In this document: positions 43,241 to 47,047 of the stretch, one piece after another
Layout of the letters: every line of letters begins with the position of its first letter
How positions within the stretch are numbered: position 1 is the stretch's first letter
Assembly: GCA_020846025.1 (NCBI GenBank)
Contig: JADLER010000117.1
Location: forward strand, 1-47,047
DNA: 47,047 bases
Reading direction: 5' to 3'
DNA from: Bacteroidia bacterium
Lineage (GTDB): Bacteria; Bacteroidota; Bacteroidia; B-17B0; Aurantibacillaceae
Program-made: the position numbers and the translations under genes
Notes under the pieces: generated by a model
Databases searched by the model: none
What the model was told of the DNA's origin: nothing
The model's input: the letters and a program-made list of their open reading frames with translations, nothing else

Positions 43241-44270
43241 CGTTAATTTTTAATAAATTCCCCCCAAGTTTCATACAATTTTTTTCAAAGTATCTATAAA
43301 CAAAATAGCTAACAACCAAAGTTAATAATAATGTAAAACTCAAGGTAGTAGGATTTATACCAAGAAATTGTTTAACTAATTTATACATTAAAGGATGAAT
43401 TAAATAAACAGAGTAACTTATTTCACCCAATAAAACAAATACTTTATGTACTATGTTTATTGATTTGTTAATATTTATTCTTAATTTATATAATGCAAAT
43501 ACAATTAATAAACAACTAAAAGTAAAAACAATCCTATTAATTCCAGTTACTAAATTGATTGGATTTCCTTCTGCTGGCCAAAAAACAAATGTTAGAAACC
43601 CAAATAACAATACTATTAATAGAACAATGATATTTAATTCTTTTTTAGAAAATAATAAACCAATAAGAAAACCACATAGGAAAAGAAAAACTTGATTTAA
43701 TGGATTTGAATAAATGCGAAATTGGTTTGCATATAATTCATTAGATTTCAATTCAAAAAAAGCAAAATAAATGTAAAATGAAAATAAAAGAACAAGTAAA
43801 AGATAGAGCAAAATTTTATTATATTTAGTTAGTAAAACAAAAAAAGGAAAGAACAAATAAAACACTAATTCATTACCTATAGACCAAACCCATGGTGAAA
43901 AAGTAACATTCCAACTTACTACACCAAACAATCCAGTTAAATTCAAAAATACATCAAAGAAATTTGGTGCTTTTTTCGATAAAATTATTGCAGTAATAGT
44001 TACTAACCATAACAATGGGAAAATTCTAAAAAATCGTTTAACGAAAAAGCATTTCACTTCTCTAAAGGTTGGTTTCATCTTATCGTAATATACATAATAT
44101 AAAGTTAATCCACTTAGTACATAAAAAATAGAAACACCATATACACCAACTCTCCCCATAAAATCATCGGCTTTAAAATGTTCAAAAGCCCAAGAGTAAT
44201 AATGATACAGCATAATACCTAGCGCTGCAATACCTCTCAAGTAATCCAAATTATAGAGTCTTGTCATCAT
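43224..44270 (-). CDS. Acyltransferase 3 family membrane protein
   Basis: The 348-residue protein has about ten helices and the acyltransferase-3 signature: LDYLRGIAALGIMLYHYYSWA with the conserved R and H near the N-terminus, FFVKRFFRIFPLLWL, and YSVYLIHPLMYKL near the end. Such OafA/WbbJ-like enzymes O-acetylate surface glycans. It is encoded 20 bp into the preceding CMP-sugar synthetase gene, so coupled. There is no fused SGNH domain. The acyl acceptor is unknown. Confidence 0.88.
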   Translation of the reverse strand: MMTRLYNLDYLRGIAALGIMLYHYYSWAFEHFKADDFMGRVGVYGVSIFYVLSGLTLYYVYYDKMKPTFREVKCFFVKRFFRIFPLLWLVTITAIILSKKAPNFFDVFLNLTGLFGVVSWNVTFSPWVWSIGNELVFYLFFPFFVLLTKYNKILLYLLLVLLFSFYIYFAFFELKSNELYANQFRIYSNPLNQVFLFLCGFLIGLLFSKKELNIIVLLIVLLFGFLTFVFWPAEGNPINLVTGINRIVFTFSCLLIVFALYKLRININKSINIVHKVFVLLGEISYSVYLIHPLMYKLVKQFLGINPTTLSFTLLLTLVVSYFVYRYFEKNCMKLGGNLLKINDAKRL

Positions 44271-44952
44271 TAATAATCTTCTTCTCTTTAATTAAATATT
44301 CTACGAATTCAAAATCTTCTAATGTATCAATATCTATAGATCTTATTCTATCCATTATATAAGCATAAGATTTATCTGAATAATAATCTCTCGTTTTTAA
44401 AACATTTCTTTTAAAAATAAAAATTGCACCATTTGGAAAATAACTAGGTTTTTCATCTTGCCTATTATTTAGATTTGTTTCAAAAATCTTTATAAAACTA
44501 GCATCTTCGGCGATGTATCTATGCCATTTTATGGGATGATGCTCTTTGCAAAAACTTATTACGGATTCCGCATTTTTTTCATAAAATAATTGAATTGCGT
44601 TATTAATATCTTCAACGTTTCTTAAAGGACTTGTAGGTTGTAGAACCATAAACTCTTCAATACGTCTATTCTCAATTTTCTCAAAAGTTTCGATAGTGTA
44701 TTTTAATACATCAATAGAAAGTGCAGTATCAGTAGCTAAATGTGGTGGTCTCATAAATGGATTCTCAGCACCATATTTTGTAGAGATATTGGCAATATTT
44801 ACATCATCGGTACTTACAATAACTCGTGATATAAATTCTGATTTTAAAGCTGCTTCAATGGTGTATGCGATTAAAGGTTTTCCACATAAATTTCTGATAT
44901 TCTTACCAGGCAGCCCTTTTGAACCTCCACGTGCTGGGATAATTGCTAACAT
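44251..44952 (-). CDS. CMP-nonulosonate cytidylyltransferase (NeuA/LegF/PseF type)
   Basis: The 233-residue enzyme activates a nonulosonic acid as its CMP-sugar. Motifs: IPARGGSKGLPGKNIRNLCGKPLI at the N-terminus (CTP site), STDDVNIA, MVLQPTSPLRN, and DRIRSIDIDTLEDF with the metal-binding aspartates near the end. The short length without a C-terminal phosphatase-like domain is normal for LegF/PseF-type proteins. Which acid (Neu5Ac, legionaminic, pseudaminic) cannot be fixed from this gene. It lies 3 bp from the CBS-nucleotidyltransferase gene. Confidence 0.88.
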   Translation of the reverse strand: MLAIIPARGGSKGLPGKNIRNLCGKPLIAYTIEAALKSEFISRVIVSTDDVNIANISTKYGAENPFMRPPHLATDTALSIDVLKYTIETFEKIENRRIEEFMVLQPTSPLRNVEDINNAIQLFYEKNAESVISFCKEHHPIKWHRYIAEDASFIKIFETNLNNRQDEKPSYFPNGAIFIFKRNVLKTRDYYSDKSYAYIMDRIRSIDIDTLEDFEFVEYLIKEKKIINDDKTL

Positions 44953-44955
44953 ATT

Positions 44956-45996
44956 TCAAAATTTCAAATGTTTAATGTCTTCTTGCGCTTTTTTATAATC
45001 TTCGTGTTTCCCAATATCTAACCAATAACCGTTAATTGGAAAGGTAATTAGTTTTTTGTCCATTGCTAAAATTTTATCCATTAAATCGGTAATATCAAAA
45101 AATGTATTTTGAGGAATTAAATCTAAAACATTTTTTTTGAGAAAATAAATGCCTGCGTTTGAGAAATAAGTATATCGAGGTTTTTCTTTTAAGGAACGTA
45201 CACGTTGTGTTTCATCAGCCTCCAAAATTGCATAAGGGATATCCACATTATAGCTTGTAGCAGCGACTGCCATGTCTGCATCAGAGCTTTTAAAAGTTTT
45301 GTAGAAGTCAACAAAATCAATGTTGGTAAGTAAATCGCTGTTCATTATTAACACATCTTCATGTTCCAATTTTTCAGCCAAAAGCACCGAACCTACGGTT
45401 CCCATTGGTTTTGTTTCCTTAATATATTTTATATTTAATTCTTTGGTGCTACCATCTCCAAAATAATTTTCAAGCTGTTCTCCTAAATAATTAATGCTTA
45501 AATGAATATTCTTAATTCCTACTTGCGCTAAGCGGTCGATATTATATTCAATAATAGGTTTGCTGCCTACTTTTAATAAAGGTTTTGGCGTGTTTTCTGT
45601 TAGTGGTCGTAATCGTTTGCCTTCGCCTCCAGCCATCAACACGGCATCTGCTGGAATAATTGTTGTACGAGTTCTAAAATTAATAACATCAACAATTTGA
45701 TTTTTGTTGTTGAGAATAGGAACTATTTTGAAATTTTTTTTGCGATAGATTTCTAATTTTTCTACGGAGTTCTCGTTTTCTCGAATAAAAGATGGGTTGG
45801 GTTGAATAAAGTCTAAAATCGAATTTTCAAATCCTAGTCCTCTGATAAACCCTCTTCTTAAGTCACCATCGGTAAGTGATCCTATTAATTGGTTATGTTC
45901 ATCAACAACAAAAAGTATAGCATCTAAACTTAGTACATTTAGTTTATTAAGGGCTTCCCTTACAGTTGCTTTTGTAGAAATTAAATGATTTTGCAT
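44956..45996 (-). CDS. CBS-domain nucleotidyltransferase (PtmE-like)
   Basis: The 346-residue protein has two N-terminal CBS motifs (about 1-115; VVDEHNQLIGSLTDGDLRR is the first) and a sugar-nucleotidyltransferase domain from about residue 118, with LMAGGEGKRLRPLTENTPKPLLKVGSKPI and NSDLLT for metal binding. This architecture is that of PtmE, which makes GDP-glucosamine for the GDP-linked legionaminic acid route in Campylobacter. The partners NeuB-like synthase and CMP-synthetase flank it here. The activated sugar and nucleotide are inferred, not shown. Confidence 0.85.
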   Translation of the reverse strand: MQNHLISTKATVREALNKLNVLSLDAILFVVDEHNQLIGSLTDGDLRRGFIRGLGFENSILDFIQPNPSFIRENENSVEKLEIYRKKNFKIVPILNNKNQIVDVINFRTRTTIIPADAVLMAGGEGKRLRPLTENTPKPLLKVGSKPIIEYNIDRLAQVGIKNIHLSINYLGEQLENYFGDGSTKELNIKYIKETKPMGTVGSVLLAEKLEHEDVLIMNSDLLTNIDFVDFYKTFKSSDADMAVAATSYNVDIPYAILEADETQRVRSLKEKPRYTYFSNAGIYFLKKNVLDLIPQNTFFDITDLMDKILAMDKKLITFPINGYWLDIGKHEDYKKAQEDIKHLKF

Positions 45997-46003
45997 TGAT
46001 TAA

Positions 46004-47047
46004 TTACTTTAAATCTTGCCAACTTAACAATGTATCACATTCTTTATCTATATTCAATATTCTTCCAACTACTGAAGCAATCAATTCTGGTGAAATTCCG
46101 GTACCAGGTCTCTTACTTGTTAAATCATCATAACTGAGTATATGATTAGCCTTTAAATTTTTATTTAAAACTAGGCTACGTCTAAATTTTGCTTTCTTTT
46201 CCTCCTCTGCTTTAGAAACTACCCTATTAAATACCCCAAGTGAGGTATTCACATTTCTTCCTTCTTTGCAGATAACTGAAAGTTCATAAGGATCTGCTGA
46301 AATTTCATGATCCCATCCTGGTAAATTTTTATCGGTTGTAAAATGTTTTTCTATTATACATGCACCAAGAGCTATACTTGCAAGTGGTATTGAAAAACCA
46401 ATCGAATGGTCAGAAAAACCAATTGGTAATCCAAAAGTTTTCTGCAACATGGTTATATTGTTTAAATTAATATCCTCATATTTTGGTGGGTAAATTGATA
46501 TACAATGTAAAAGAGAGATTTCTTTACATCCATTTTTAACTAAATGATTTACCGCTCTATCTATTTCTCCTATTGTTGCCATACCTGTAGATAAAATCAC
46601 GGGCTTAGCTTTATTTGCCACATAACTCAATAATTGTAAATTATTTATATCCATTGAAGCAATCTTAAAAAAAGGCACATCACATTTTTGCAACAAATCA
46701 ACTTCGTATTCAGAGAATGGTGTAGAACAAAAATCAATCTCTTTTGTATCACAATAATTCTTTAATTCAAAATGCTGTTCTTCTCTTAAATAATATTTAT
46801 CTACCATTTCTTTAAGCGACCCAAAGTGTTTCTTTGGAGAATCATCATATTTTTGATTCCTATCATATTCCTCCTTAGCAATTAGAGAAGTAGGTGTCCA
46901 GGACTGAAATTTAACACAGTCAGCACCACAATCTTTAGCTGAATCAATCATTTGTTTTGCTAATTGCATATCACCATTATGATTAGCTCCGATTTCTGCT
47001 ATTACATAGGGGGTCGAAAAATTTGAAATTTCTTTATTCTTAATTAT
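46004..47047 (-). CDS. NeuB/SpsE-family nonulosonate synthase, N-terminus outside window
   Basis: The frame runs open from the right window edge: codons 5' of the first internal ATG (46969) encode STPYVIAEIGANHNGDM, the conserved N-terminus of this family, so that ATG is not the true start and the gene is partial (347 residues visible). The enzyme condenses PEP with a ManNAc-like sugar. Further motifs are CVKFQSWTP, FSTPFSEYEV, LSTGMA, GFSDHSIG, IEKHFT and DHEISADP, and a C-terminal SAF (antifreeze-like) domain with DLTSKRPGTGISP. It is followed at 7 bp by the PtmE-like gene. Which nonulosonic acid is made is undetermined. Confidence 0.9.
   Translation of the reverse strand: MIKNKEISNFSTPYVIAEIGANHNGDMQLAKQMIDSAKDCGADCVKFQSWTPTSLIAKEEYDRNQKYDDSPKKHFGSLKEMVDKYYLREEQHFELKNYCDTKEIDFCSTPFSEYEVDLLQKCDVPFFKIASMDINNLQLLSYVANKAKPVILSTGMATIGEIDRAVNHLVKNGCKEISLLHCISIYPPKYEDINLNNITMLQKTFGLPIGFSDHSIGFSIPLASIALGACIIEKHFTTDKNLPGWDHEISADPYELSVICKEGRNVNTSLGVFNRVVSKAEEEKKAKFRRSLVLNKNLKANHILSYDDLTSKRPGTGISPELIASVVGRILNIDKECDTLLSWQDLK

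Overview
The window looks like chromosomal DNA from an AT-rich member of the Bacteroidota. Three genes have complete C-terminal type IX secretion (Por) sorting domains. Several promoters resemble the Bacteroidota form TTG-N19-TAnnTTTG, and a folK/deoxynucleoside kinase pair sits divergently from sppA. Other typical families are a propeller-type LytS-like kinase with a LytTR regulator and a DUF3467 protein. The genus cannot be named from the sequence alone. No tRNA, rRNA, CRISPR array, prophage or transposase gene was found.

Left part (1-9.9 kb, mostly minus strand): a truncated beta-propeller secreted protein, a LytTR response regulator, a secreted WG-repeat protein, and a 963-residue sensor kinase of the LytS type. 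These are followed by an RluA-type pseudouridine synthase, an OmpA-domain outer-membrane protein, a deoxynucleoside kinase and FolK. The two secreted-protein genes flanking the regulator share an almost identical upstream block of about 105 bp. It contains a promoter and, next to its -33 element, a direct repeat with 21-bp spacing, which is the geometry of LytTR operators. This suggests a small local regulon.

Middle part (10-26.4 kb): SppA, an M1 metallopeptidase that appears fused to a C-terminal outer-membrane barrel, an LtaS-like membrane sulfatase/phosphotransferase, and a dihydrolipoamide-dehydrogenase paralogue without the redox disulfide. RbfA, a small T9SS cargo protein, an ArsC-family protein and RF2 (prfB with an intact programmed +1 frameshift site) follow. 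Next come an HTTM-like membrane pair, a coiled-coil lipoprotein, HtpG and a DUF3467 protein. Two 170-bp palindromic repeats, about 95% identical and in opposite orientation, bracket the 7-kb rbfA-htpG interval. A remnant of a third copy lies at 34.55 kb.

Right part (26.5-47 kb): an MBOAT acyltransferase with an SGNH partner, two long T9SS cargo proteins, and another membrane-anchored SGNH protein. A surface-polysaccharide locus on the minus strand follows, transcribed from the right edge leftward. It contains a NeuB-family synthase, a CBS-nucleotidyltransferase, a CMP-sugar synthetase, an acyltransferase, several glycosyltransferases, WecB and an O-antigen ligase/polymerase. Together these indicate a glycan containing a nonulosonic acid. 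The alpha-1,2-fucosyltransferase gene in this locus is interrupted by an in-frame TAA, and a short coding-like remnant lies nearby, so the locus seems to be eroding or diversifying.
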